Assembly: GCA_038212305.1 (NCBI GenBank)
Contig: JBBQUP010000004.1
Coordinates: 1-64,000 of the forward strand
DNA length: 64,000 nucleotides
Origin: JBBQUP01 sp038212305
GTDB taxonomy: Bacteria > Bacteroidota > Bacteroidia > Bacteroidales > Marinilabiliaceae
Reading direction: 5' to 3'
Both the position numbers and the translations under genes were made by a program. The notes beneath the pieces were generated by a model. It searched no databases. It saw only the letters and a list, made by a program, of their open reading frames with translations, and had not been told where the DNA came from. How positions within the stretch are numbered: the first letter of the stretch is position 1; every line of letters begins with the position of its first letter. Positions 36,068 to 44,904 of this stretch are shown here, one piece after another.

Positions 36068-36862
36068 GTGCAATTAAAGTCTATTTATATTTATCCGATA
36101 AAATCATTTGCAGGAATTTCCTTGCAAGATGGTGATTTTGATGAGTTTGGACTTAAATTGGATAGACGATGGATGTTAGTTGATGCCACAGGAAAGTTTA
36201 TTACCCAGCGTCAGTATCCGCAATTATGTCATTTTTTGCCTGCTATTAAAAATAGCACCATTACAATTAAACATCGCATTCATCAACAATTTGAGATTGA
36301 TTTGCCTATTAATAATGAGCGTTTTGAGCTTTCTAACGTTCAGGTTTGGAATTATGAAGCTAGCGGACTTTTGGTGAATAAGGCTTATGATAAAATGATA
36401 TCTGATATTGTTGGTATTGAATGTCATTTAGTGCAAATGCCTTTAAATTGGCAGCGTATGGTGGATAGTAAATATGCCAATCGCAATGAGAAGACGGCGT
36501 TTACCGATGGATTTCCGTTGCTAATGATTAGTGAAGCATCCCTAAACTTATTGAATTCGAAATTAATTGAATCGCTTTCAATGGCTCGTTTTCGTCCAAA
36601 CTTAGTAATTATTGGTGGTGATGCGCATATTGAAGATCGAATGAATGAATTTTCAATTGGAAATTCTTGTTTTAAAGCGGTTAAGCCTTGCTCGCGATGT
36701 GTGGTTACAACCGTTGATCCGCTAACAGGCAATAAAGGGTTAGAGCCATTGCAAACACTAAATTCGTATCGGTTAATAGATGGTAAAATAATGTTTGGAA
36801 TGAATGTTTTGCATTTGTCAGGTAACACCATAAAAGTAGGTGATGAGCTGGCACACAACTAA
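36068..36862 (+). CDS. MOSC-domain molybdenum-cofactor sulfurase-like protein
   Basis: 264 residues with a GTG start. The N-terminal beta-barrel domain begins KSIYIYPIKSFAGISL with DRRWMLVD. The MOSC part carries RFRPNLVI and KPCSRCVVTTVDPLTG, where the Cys region matches YcbX/mARC-type proteins that bind molybdenum cofactor. Likely a reductase of N-hydroxylated bases, working with a flavodoxin- or ferredoxin-type donor. A flavodoxin gene is 400 bases upstream, but on a separate unit. Confidence 0.85.
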   Translation: MQLKSIYIYPIKSFAGISLQDGDFDEFGLKLDRRWMLVDATGKFITQRQYPQLCHFLPAIKNSTITIKHRIHQQFEIDLPINNERFELSNVQVWNYEASGLLVNKAYDKMISDIVGIECHLVQMPLNWQRMVDSKYANRNEKTAFTDGFPLLMISEASLNLLNSKLIESLSMARFRPNLVIIGGDAHIEDRMNEFSIGNSCFKAVKPCSRCVVTTVDPLTGNKGLEPLQTLNSYRLIDGKIMFGMNVLHLSGNTIKVGDELAHN

Positions 36863-36889
36863 GTTGATCACATTATTTTTTCATCTAAG

Positions 36890-37072
36890 GAACTATTTGG
36901 ATTTAAATGAATACAGAGATCGGAAGAATAATAGATATTCGATAGATAGACAGAAAAGGATATTTTAGATATTTCCAGATGAAGAATATTCTAATTTTCA
37001 TCTTCTTATCTTCTCACTCTTTCTATAATCTAAAAATCTAGAGATCTATAAAAATTAAGCAGCTTCTTAAAT
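36890..37072 (+). repeat. Dispersed intergenic repeat, copy A
   Basis: Non-coding stretch between the MOSC and DEAD-box helicase genes that aligns along its length with 55999-56167. Shared anchors are ACAGAGAT-GGAAGAATAATAG, ATAGATA, TTTTAGATA, ATCTTCT, AATCTAGA and AAAATTAA-CAGCTTCT. It contains an imperfect inverted repeat AGATGAA / TTCATCT. Same orientation as copy B. Confidence 0.7.
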
Positions 37073-37104
37073 ATCAAAATACTAAGAAAAATAAATAATT
37101 ACTA

Positions 37105-38352
37105 ATGAGATTTTCGAATTACAATATTTCGCCTGATATTAAAAACAATTTAGAATTGATGGGTTTTATTAAGCCCACAGATATCCAATATAAATCAATT
37201 CCAGCGATTTTAAAAGGTGAAGATGTGATGGCTATTGCCCAAACTGGAACGGGTAAAACAGCAGCATTTGCCATTCCCATTATTAGTATTATTCATGAGC
37301 AAAAGAACAGTCGGCGCAGCGAAGGCGTGCGATGTGTGGTAATGGTTCCAACTCGTGAATTGGCTATTCAAATAAACGAAGTTTTCACTCAGCTTTGTCG
37401 TCATACCAAAGTAATAGTTTTTGCTTTGGTAGGTGGAGTTGAACAAGATCCTCAAATAGCTAAGCTCGAAAGTGGTATTGATGTGCTAATTGCAACCCCT
37501 GGACGGATGTTTGATTTGGTGAGTCAAGGACATTTAGATTTAAGTCAAGTTGATATGTTGGTTTTAGATGAAGCCGATCGAATGCTCGATTTGGGTTTTA
37601 TTAAGGATATTCGCGATATCATTAAGCACATATCTCGCAGGCATCAGACTTTGTTTTTTTCAGCTACCATTAATGAGGAGATAAAAGATTTGGCCTATTC
37701 CTTAGTGAAAAATCCTATCCGTATTCAAATCTCACCTAAAGATAAAGTCTCTAAAAACATCGATCATTCAGTTGCATTTATTGAAATGGATGATAAACGA
37801 TTCTTTTTAGAGCGATTGATCAAGGAGAACGAAGCGTCAAAAATTTTGGTTTTTGTCCGCACTAAGGTTCGAGCCGAAAGAGTTTTAAGTGCATTAAGCC
37901 GGGTGGAAATTGAAGCTGTAACCATTCATGGCGATAAAGATCAGAAAACGCGTAATCAAGCCATGGATGGTTTTCGAACAGGGGAGAAGAAAATTTTAAT
38001 TGCGACTGATGTGTCAGCTCGTGGTATAGATATTCCGGATGTGGAATTTGTGGTTAACTATGATTTGCCTGATGTGCCTGAAAATTATGTACACCGCGTT
38101 GGTCGCACTGGACGAGGAACAAAAAAGGGCAAAGCGGTATCGTTTTGTAGTACTGAGGAAAAACCAGTTTTAAAAGAGATTGAAGATTTTTTAACTGTGC
38201 CAGTGAAAATTCTAGATATTGATTTTAAAGATTATTCGGCTACCATCGATTTTAGCGAACAGGTTGAGCAGGATTGGCGTACTTTAATGAAAGAAGCCCA
38301 GCAGCAAGAAGAATTTATGAACAGCAAGAAAAAGAAGTTTAAGAAAAAATAA
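37105..38352 (+). CDS. rhlE: DEAD-box RNA helicase, RhlE-like
   Basis: 415 residues. The ordered motifs are the Q-motif PTDIQYKSIP, AQTGTGKT, PTRELAIQ, TPGRM, DEAD, SAT, ARGIDIPD and HRVGRTGR. The tail is short and Lys-rich (MNSKKKKFKKK), as in RhlE/CsdA-like proteins of Bacteroidota. It unwinds short RNA duplexes in ribosome assembly or mRNA turnover. The dispersed repeat copy A forms most of its upstream region. Confidence 0.93.
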   Translation: MRFSNYNISPDIKNNLELMGFIKPTDIQYKSIPAILKGEDVMAIAQTGTGKTAAFAIPIISIIHEQKNSRRSEGVRCVVMVPTRELAIQINEVFTQLCRHTKVIVFALVGGVEQDPQIAKLESGIDVLIATPGRMFDLVSQGHLDLSQVDMLVLDEADRMLDLGFIKDIRDIIKHISRRHQTLFFSATINEEIKDLAYSLVKNPIRIQISPKDKVSKNIDHSVAFIEMDDKRFFLERLIKENEASKILVFVRTKVRAERVLSALSRVEIEAVTIHGDKDQKTRNQAMDGFRTGEKKILIATDVSARGIDIPDVEFVVNYDLPDVPENYVHRVGRTGRGTKKGKAVSFCSTEEKPVLKEIEDFLTVPVKILDIDFKDYSATIDFSEQVEQDWRTLMKEAQQQEEFMNSKKKKFKKK

Positions 38353-38446
38353 GGAGATGCATTATTGGGTTAATTAGTATTCAAATCTAAGAGAATATAT
38401 ATTTATCAGATAGAGGACATTTTGATTAAGTTTTATTATGTTTGAT

Positions 38447-38490
38447 GCTTTAATTTTTGAATGATATGATTCAAGAATTAAAGCCTTTTT
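38447..38490 (+). terminator. Intrinsic terminator after the DEAD-box helicase
   Basis: Stem GCTTTAATT-TTTGAAT / ATTCAAGAATTAAAGC with a short loop and a C then six T tail. It lies 95 bases after the helicase stop. Confidence 0.75.
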
Positions 38491-38520
38491 TATGATAAGT
38501 CCTAACCGCAACCTTATTTT

Positions 38521-40578
38521 ATGAAACGTTTTCTGTTTTTTGTTTTTCGTTTTTACAATGGTTTTTTATTTTGGAGGTCTGGCACAGACTAAACAATTTA
38601 CTATTAGCGGTCTGATATCAGATGCTGCTAGTGGTGAAAGGCTTATGAATGCCAACATTTATGAGGCAAAGGAACTCATAGGTACAACCAGTAATATTTA
38701 TGGTTTTTATAGCTTAACGCTGCCCCAAGGTTCAAGTGGTTTATATGTTCGAGGTGGAGGACCTGATCAGAATTTAATTCTTCTAGATGGAGTTCCGGTT
38801 TATAATGTTAATCACTTGTTTGGTTTCTTTTCTGTTTTCAATGCCGATGCCATCAAAAATGTTTCTTCGTATAAAGGGGGTTTTCCTGCTTGATTTGGAG
38901 GGCGATTGTCGTCGGTTGTTGACATTCGAATGAAAGAAGGCAATGAAAAGGAGTATCATGGAGGTGTGCAAATTGGGTTAATCTCATCTAAGTTTAATGT
39001 GGAAGGTCCTATTGTAAAAGATAAAACAGCTTTTATTATTTCGGGTCGTCGAACATACATCGATGTGTTACCCCGCCCGTTAATGAACAAAAAAGATGGT
39101 ACTGGAGGATACTTTTTTTACGATTTCAATGCTAAAGTGAATCATAAGTTCTCCGATAAAAGTCGGTTGTATCTCAGTCTTTATACAGGACGCGATAAAG
39201 CTTATTCGCAATACGACTCAGAATATAATTCAGATAATTCAACTTATTCCAATAAGGATGAAGCCAACATGTGGGGCAATGTGACTACAGCTGTTAGGTG
39301 GAATTATACAATAAACAATAAGCTATTCAGCAATACAACGTTAACTTACAGCTCGTATAGTTTTAATGTGAAAAGCGAAATGAATTCTCAAACAAATCAT
39401 GTTTATTACAAATACAGTTCGGGTATTGATGATTTAAGTTCGAAAATTGAGTTTGATTGGTATCCAAATTCTGATCACGAAGTTAAGTTTGGGTTCAATT
39501 ACATTTATCATGTATTCAATCCTGCGTTTGAAACGATTTAGTCTAAAACGGGGACAGATGACATTGACAAGAAGTTTGGGAAAGGAAATATCTTTGCGCA
39601 AGAGATGAATGTGTTTGTAGAGGATGATTATACGATTACATCGCGATTAAAAACAAATGTTGGACTTCATTTTTCACGATTTAGTGTCGAGAATAAGTTT
39701 TACACTTCTATCGAGCCTCGTTTTAGTATGCGCTATCTTGCAACCGATAAAATTACCTTGAAAGCTGCATACTCTAAGATGCAACAGTACCTGCATTTGC
39801 TCAGTAATACAACCATTGGTTTACCTACTGATTTGTGGTTACCTGTTACTAAACAGATAAAACCACAGGTTTCAAATCAATATGCTGTTGGCGCAGTTTA
39901 TACTCCTGTAAGTGGATATGATCTATCGCTGGAAAGTTTTTATAAACAATTGCACAATTTAATAGAATACAAAGATGGTGCTTCGTTTTTTGGATCGTCA
40001 ACTGGCTGGGAAGATAAAGTTGAAATGGGTGATGGACGATCCTATGGACTGGAGGCTATGATTAGGAAGGAGTCTGGAAACACAACCGGATGGATTGGAT
40101 ATACTTTGTCGAAAACGGAGCGTTATTTCGAACAATTGAATTCAGGACAGTGGTATCCCGCCAAATACGACCGCCGGCATGACATAAGCGTGGTACTTAC
40201 ACACAATGTGAATGATAAGTTTGATTTTGGTGCCACATGGGTTTTTGGCACAGGTAGTGCGTTCACGCTTTCAACACACAATATCCAAATTCTTGGTGAT
40301 GAAAATTCTCAGTACAATGAAAACAATGAATCATTGCCCTATTTTGAGGAACGTAACAATTACCGGATGCCCAGTTACCATCGGTTAGATTTTGGTAGGA
40401 ATTTTCACAAAAAGAAAAAGCGGTATCCGCACTTGGAATTTGAGCGTTTACAATGTTTACAATCGAAAAAATGTATTTTTTCTTTATCCGGATTATAATA
40501 AAAATGGCGATGTTGTTTTAAAACAGATTTCCTTATTTCCCATATTGCCCTCAATATCACACACCTATAAATTTTAGT
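38521..40578 (+). pseudogene. TonB-dependent receptor, multiply disrupted
   Basis: The parts of an outer-membrane TonB receptor are all in order: signal peptide, carboxypeptidase-like domain (FTISGLISDAASGERLMNANI), plug (GLYVRGGGPDQNLILLDGVPVYN), and a barrel to a terminal Phe (SISHTYKF). It carries five lesions. There is a frameshift in the signal-peptide region near 38550. An in-frame deletion of roughly 100 residues joins SLTLPQG directly to SSGLYVRGGG. A TGA at 38893-38895 replaces Arg in GGFPA-RFGG. A TAG at 39539-39541 replaces Gln. A frameshift near 40420 occurs before the last barrel strands. Both stops are explained by C-to-T changes. The adjoining DUF4249 gene is also broken. Confidence 0.88.
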
Positions 40579-40581
40579 TTC

Positions 40582-41560
40582 ATGAAGCACATCATAATTT
40601 CATTTAGTTTAATATGTCTGGTTGCTTTATTCCAGGCCTGTGAAAAAAGAGATAGCTTACGATGGGGAGGATCTGAATAATTTTTTGGTTTTAAATGCCG
40701 AATTGCATGCTGATTCATTGATTACCTGTCGCCTATTGCGCAGCAATACCATATTCGAAAATACTTCTATTAAATACTATTTTTCGGATGTATCGGTTCA
40801 ATTGTTTAAGAATGGCGTTTTACATGATTCATTGGCTTATGACGCCAGAGGTTATTATAAGTCTTTTGAAGCAAAAGCTGAAATTGATGCTGAGTATACA
40901 TTTCAGGTGCATTACTCTGGTTTTGATGATTTAATGGCCGCTGCGGTAATTTCCAAAAAAGTTCTAGCACAAATAGAGTCTATTACCACAAAGGCAAAGG
41001 ATTTGGATCCAAGTATCCCTTTTCTTTATTCGAATAATCAGCAGGTGTTACATGTTAAAGTAAAAATTCAGGATGCTGTGGGGAACGATTTTTATAGGCT
41101 TAGAGTTTATTCGCGCGATTCTAGATTTGATTTCAAAACGGGTTTACCGTTGCCTGATTACTATTATTATCCTACATATTACACTTCTGAGGACTCCGTT
41201 TTGACTGGTAATACTGTTAATGTAGAGGATGATTTCAGCGAAACCCCCAATAATGAGTATGGTGTTTTTAACGATGAATTATTTGATGGACAAAATTATA
41301 ATCTCAATTTTGAGCTAGATTATAATAATGATCCGGAAAACCCTCGTGAATATTATTACCAAATAGATGTTCAGAAAATTAGTAAAGACCTTTATCTCTA
41401 TTGTAAAACGATAGAGGCATACCATTATTATGGTGATAATCCATTCTCTGAGCCAGTAAGGATACATAATAACGTTAAAGGTGGAGCAGGAATATTAGGC
41501 GCCTCCACTTCGAATTGGTTGCCGATTATAAATGTAAGGTACTACAGTGAGTTAGATTAA
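40582..41560 (+). pseudogene. DUF4249 lipoprotein, N-terminal frameshift
   Basis: The start ATG 40582 gives a lipoprotein signal (MKHIIISFSLICLVALFQAC). A shift at the six-A run just after the Cys (about 40643-40648) then breaks the frame. One base further the reading becomes EIAYDGEDLNNFLVLNAELH and stays open for 300 codons, with the DUF4249 pattern (beta-sandwich start, FQVHYSGFDDLMAAA, ending GGAGILGASTSNWL). DUF4249 proteins are surface lipoproteins that pair with TonB receptors. With the receptor next to it also dead, this uptake pair is probably non-functional. Confidence 0.8.
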
Positions 41561-41601
41561 AAATGTCATCTCAGTATCGTTCTGAGATAACATTTTTAAT
41601 C
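41556..41601. terminator. Bidirectional intrinsic terminator
   Basis: ATTAAAAATGT-ATCTCAG / CTGAGAT-ACATTTTTAAT forms a long stem with T runs both ways. It lies between two converging units: the DUF4249 remnant and the sugar-binding lipoprotein gene. Confidence 0.8.
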
Positions 41602-41706
41602 TGAAATATCTGTTTTTTGTTGATTCGAGGACTTACTAAAATATGAAACAAAAGCAAGCTTATTGTTAAGTAAATTCTTGTAATTTAATTATTTTGATAC
41701 TATCGT

Positions 41707-42702
41707 TTATCTTTTAATCTCATCCCAAGTATATTCTCCCGCTTCAACCAATTCTTTACCAATGTTATCTTTAGTTATGGCAATTGATTTTATTTGTACT
41801 GTTGGGATATTTAATAGTCCATTATAAGTTTCTGAATTTATCATTGATTTAATGCTTTTCCCTTTTAAAATGTCGATTGCTAATTCTGCAGTTTTATAAC
41901 CTAATTCTTTGTGAGGATGATAGATCGTCATAGTTTGTAATCCTTGGTATACATGTTGTACTGCTTCTAATTCTGCATCTTGTCCAGTTACTACAACATT
42001 GTTTATGTTGTGTTTTTGTAGTACTTCAACTGATCCCGCAGCCATTGGATCATTACAAGATATTATTACATCAATGTTTTTCCCAAATGATTGAATGACT
42101 TGTTCTAATTCATACTTAGCATTCTCTTTGCTCCAGTTTTCTATGTAAGATTCATACACAACATTAATATCTCCTTTGGTTATATGAGGTTTTAATAACG
42201 AATCTATTCCGTTTTTTAATGCAATGCCATTGCGGTCGAACCTATCTCCTGCAAGAACTACATAGTTTCCTTTAGGCTTATGTTGCAATGCTGTATTTAC
42301 AAATTGTTGAGCATTATCAAAATTATTACCTTGAACAAATAAATCATAATCGGAATTGTTAATTAAACGATCAAACGCAATAACGGGTACATTTCTTTTT
42401 TTTGCTTCACGTACAAGCGGAGCAATTGTATTCCCATTAACACTTGTGATTATCAATAAGTCAATCCCATCATCCAAAGCTTTCATTCCTTGCTTAAGTT
42501 GTAATGCATCATTATCATCAGAATCAATAAGGATCGCTTTTGCTCCAAGTTGTTTAAGTCTCTCAGCCATAAAAAATCCTTCTTTAACAAAACGAGGTCG
42601 ATTTTTAGCGGGATTTAAGAAAGCTACTTTGTATTTTGCATCATTTGAACATGCTGAAAGTAACATTAACGAAATTAGAGCGTATATAAAATTAGATTTC
42701 AT
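41707..42702 (-). CDS. Periplasmic sugar-binding lipoprotein (RbsB/XylF type)
   Basis: 331 residues. A lipobox is present (LISLMLLSAC, Cys 18). The mature part is a type I periplasmic binding protein: YKVAFLNPAKN, DLLIITSVNGNTIAPLV, NVPVIAFDRLINN, a hinge region (GNYVVLAGDRFDRNG), DVIISCNDPMAAG and VVVTGQDAELEAV. The closest remembered relative is the D-xylose-binding protein XylF. No ABC permease or ATPase is nearby. It is divergent from a chemoreceptor, with 181 bases between, so it may serve as its ligand-binding partner. Confidence 0.85.
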   Translation of the reverse strand: MKSNFIYALISLMLLSACSNDAKYKVAFLNPAKNRPRFVKEGFFMAERLKQLGAKAILIDSDDNDALQLKQGMKALDDGIDLLIITSVNGNTIAPLVREAKKRNVPVIAFDRLINNSDYDLFVQGNNFDNAQQFVNTALQHKPKGNYVVLAGDRFDRNGIALKNGIDSLLKPHITKGDINVVYESYIENWSKENAKYELEQVIQSFGKNIDVIISCNDPMAAGSVEVLQKHNINNVVVTGQDAELEAVQHVYQGLQTMTIYHPHKELGYKTAELAIDILKGKSIKSMINSETYNGLLNIPTVQIKSIAITKDNIGKELVEAGEYTWDEIKR

Positions 42703-42883
42703 TTTTTATAATATTTTATTTGATAAACTTATAAAACTATTAGAATGGAAATGTATGAAAAAATCGGAAAATATCACGAAAAGTTCTTGGAAATTTCATT
42801 TTAAGTTAAAAAAAATAAAAAAAAGTGAAATATTGCAATGGCTTTTATTACTTTCAGGCAGTTTCTTTGGTTAGTGAAAATTG

Positions 42884-44812
42884 ATGGATATGAATTGGAA
42901 AAATTTAGAGATTCGCACAAAAATTGCGATAGGTTTTGGAATAGTTGTCGGTTTATCTGTTTTAACAGGTATTGTCTTGCTTATAAATTTATTTCGTGTT
43001 AGTTTCGAAATAAAAGCTTTGTCAAACACATATATCCCTTCTGTAAATGAGGCTTCTAAGGTGTTGCGTTATTGGGGTGAAACAAGTGAAAATAGTAGAT
43101 CCTATGATTTTACAGGCACTGATATTTTTCTTGAACGTGAACGATTGGCTTTTGATAAAATGCAAAATGCCTTTGACCTGTTAAAAACACACACGGAGAT
43201 TAATAAAAAATCTTTAGAGAAAAAGGGTATACGAATAGATTTGCTAGGAAAATATTCAAATGAATTTAAAAAACAGCGAGAAGAATATGTCACTATTTCG
43301 AATGATTTTAGAGGACAATATTCACTTTTGTACGAGGCTGTAAATTCATTGTATAGTGATAATGCGAATGGTAGTTACGGTGATCAGCGAGCACTTGCTT
43401 CATTTGGTGGTTATTCTTCTCAATTATTTATGTTCATTCATCAGCGCGAAGGTTTGTTTGTTAGTCAGCTGAAAGAAAAATTTGAAACGCTTCAACGAAC
43501 AGTTCGAAAGGGAGATGTATCTTATGGTTTAAGAGGGAAATTAGATGAAGCATGTCAAAATGCAATTTTAACCATCAACGTATATCAAGCTAAACGATTG
43601 GCTGAATTAAAAACTTTTGAAACGGCTAAAAAAGTTATGTGGGAGGTAAGAGCTTCCTCCGATTTAGGGATAGATCAGATAATGGTTATGGGTGATAGTA
43701 ATATGAAAATTGTTTCGGGACAACAAAATATAACTATTGCCTCGATATTTTTACTAATGATTATAGGTAGTGGCATGGTTTTCTTCTTAGCCAATTCAAT
43801 AAGTCGACCGATCACAACTGGAATATTATTAGCAGAACAAGTAGCTGCTGGCGACTTAAATGTGCAACTTTTTAGCGACCGTGAAGATGAGGTTGGAAGA
43901 TTAGCCAACGCTTTAAATAATATGGTTATCAACTTGCGTCGAATTGTTAGTGATATAACCGAGAGTGTTAGCCTTATTGTTGAGTCGAGCAGTAAATTAA
44001 ATAAAGAGGCATTGGAGCTTTCCGAAGGAGCTACAGAGCAAGCTTCCGCAGCAGAAGAGGTTTCGTCGTCGATGGAAGAAATGCATGCTAACATACAACA
44101 AAACACCGAAAACTCAAAAGAAACTGAAGCAATTGCATCAAAAGCTGCTGAAGGCATTAAAATCAGCAATGAAAGCAGTAAAATAGCCTCGCGTCATTTA
44201 GATGAAATTACCAGTAAAATTATGGTGATAAAAGATATCGCTTTTCAGACTAATATTTTGGCGTTAAATGCAGCCGTTGAGGCCGCTAGAGCAGGGCAGG
44301 AAGGAAGAGGTTTTGCTGTGGTTGCCAGTGAAGTTCGAAAATTAGCTGAACGAAGTCAGGTGGCAGCAATGGAAATAACAAAAGCCTCAAAAGCAACAAC
44401 TGAATCATCGCATGAAGCAAGATTATTATTAGATGGCATTACACCTGAGATTGAGAAAACAGCAACCTTAGTCCAGGAGATTACGATTGCTAGTTTGGAA
44501 CAGGTGTCTGGTATTGAGCAAATAAATAATGCACTACAGCAATTAAATAATGTAACTCAGCGTAATGCTGCAAATGCAGAGGAGATTAGCACAGCTGCTA
44601 AAGAATTGGATGTGCTTTCGGGTCGCTTGCAAGAATCTATCTCAGTATTTAGATTGGGTGGTAAAGGGAATAATAACCAATCAACAAAAGATAGCCCATT
44701 AGCTAAAAACGTACAAGTTGAAACTCCTCCTAAGTATGTAAAAAGGGGTGAGGATATTGAAATTAACTTAAATCGAGCCAGTTTAGATGATGAACAATAT
44801 GAATCATTCTAA
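42884..44812 (+). CDS. Methyl-accepting chemotaxis protein
   Basis: 642 residues; ATG 42884 is used rather than TTG 42881. TM1 is at about residues 15-33 (IGFGIVVGLSVLTGIVLLI). A periplasmic helical domain of about 240 residues follows. TM2 is at about 283-303, then HAMP (ISRPITTGILLAEQVAAGDLNVQ) and the signalling hairpin with tip IAFQTNILALNAAVEAARAG near residues 450-470. The C-terminus ends QYESF, which fits the CheR/CheB tether pattern x-[HFYW]-x-x-[HFYW]. No other che gene is in the window. Chemotaxis-like pathways are uncommon in Bacteroidales. Confidence 0.93.
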   Translation: MDMNWKNLEIRTKIAIGFGIVVGLSVLTGIVLLINLFRVSFEIKALSNTYIPSVNEASKVLRYWGETSENSRSYDFTGTDIFLERERLAFDKMQNAFDLLKTHTEINKKSLEKKGIRIDLLGKYSNEFKKQREEYVTISNDFRGQYSLLYEAVNSLYSDNANGSYGDQRALASFGGYSSQLFMFIHQREGLFVSQLKEKFETLQRTVRKGDVSYGLRGKLDEACQNAILTINVYQAKRLAELKTFETAKKVMWEVRASSDLGIDQIMVMGDSNMKIVSGQQNITIASIFLLMIIGSGMVFFLANSISRPITTGILLAEQVAAGDLNVQLFSDREDEVGRLANALNNMVINLRRIVSDITESVSLIVESSSKLNKEALELSEGATEQASAAEEVSSSMEEMHANIQQNTENSKETEAIASKAAEGIKISNESSKIASRHLDEITSKIMVIKDIAFQTNILALNAAVEAARAGQEGRGFAVVASEVRKLAERSQVAAMEITKASKATTESSHEARLLLDGITPEIEKTATLVQEITIASLEQVSGIEQINNALQQLNNVTQRNAANAEEISTAAKELDVLSGRLQESISVFRLGGKGNNNQSTKDSPLAKNVQVETPPKYVKRGEDIEINLNRASLDDEQYESF

Positions 44813-44846
44813 ATAATACTGAAGATAAAAGCATTATTCAATACTT

Positions 44847-44884
44847 ACAAAAAAAGATATCTCAACGAGATATCTTTTTTTTGT
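44847..44884. terminator. Bidirectional terminator between convergent genes
   Basis: ACAAAAAAAGATATCTC / GAGATATCTTTTTTTGT is a perfect 17-bp stem around a three-to-four base loop. It ends both the chemoreceptor and the pgpH-like gene. Confidence 0.88.
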
Positions 44885-44904
44885 ATAAGCATTTTTGATT
44901 CTCA

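Noticed and set aside
36890..37072. CRISPR array
   Set aside because: No regularly spaced direct repeats; this is a single copy of a dispersed repeat with internal inverted segments. No CRISPR array was seen anywhere in the window.
41707..42702. LacI-type transcription regulator
   Set aside because: The ligand-binding fold is similar, but there is a lipobox signal and no helix-turn-helix.
42356..42874. 172-residue open frame on the plus strand
   Set aside because: It is antisense to the sugar-binding lipoprotein and runs into the divergent promoter region; its sequence is Ser/Leu-rich shadow coding with no family.
43675..44169. 164-residue minus-strand frame
   Set aside because: Antisense shadow of the chemoreceptor HAMP and signalling region.
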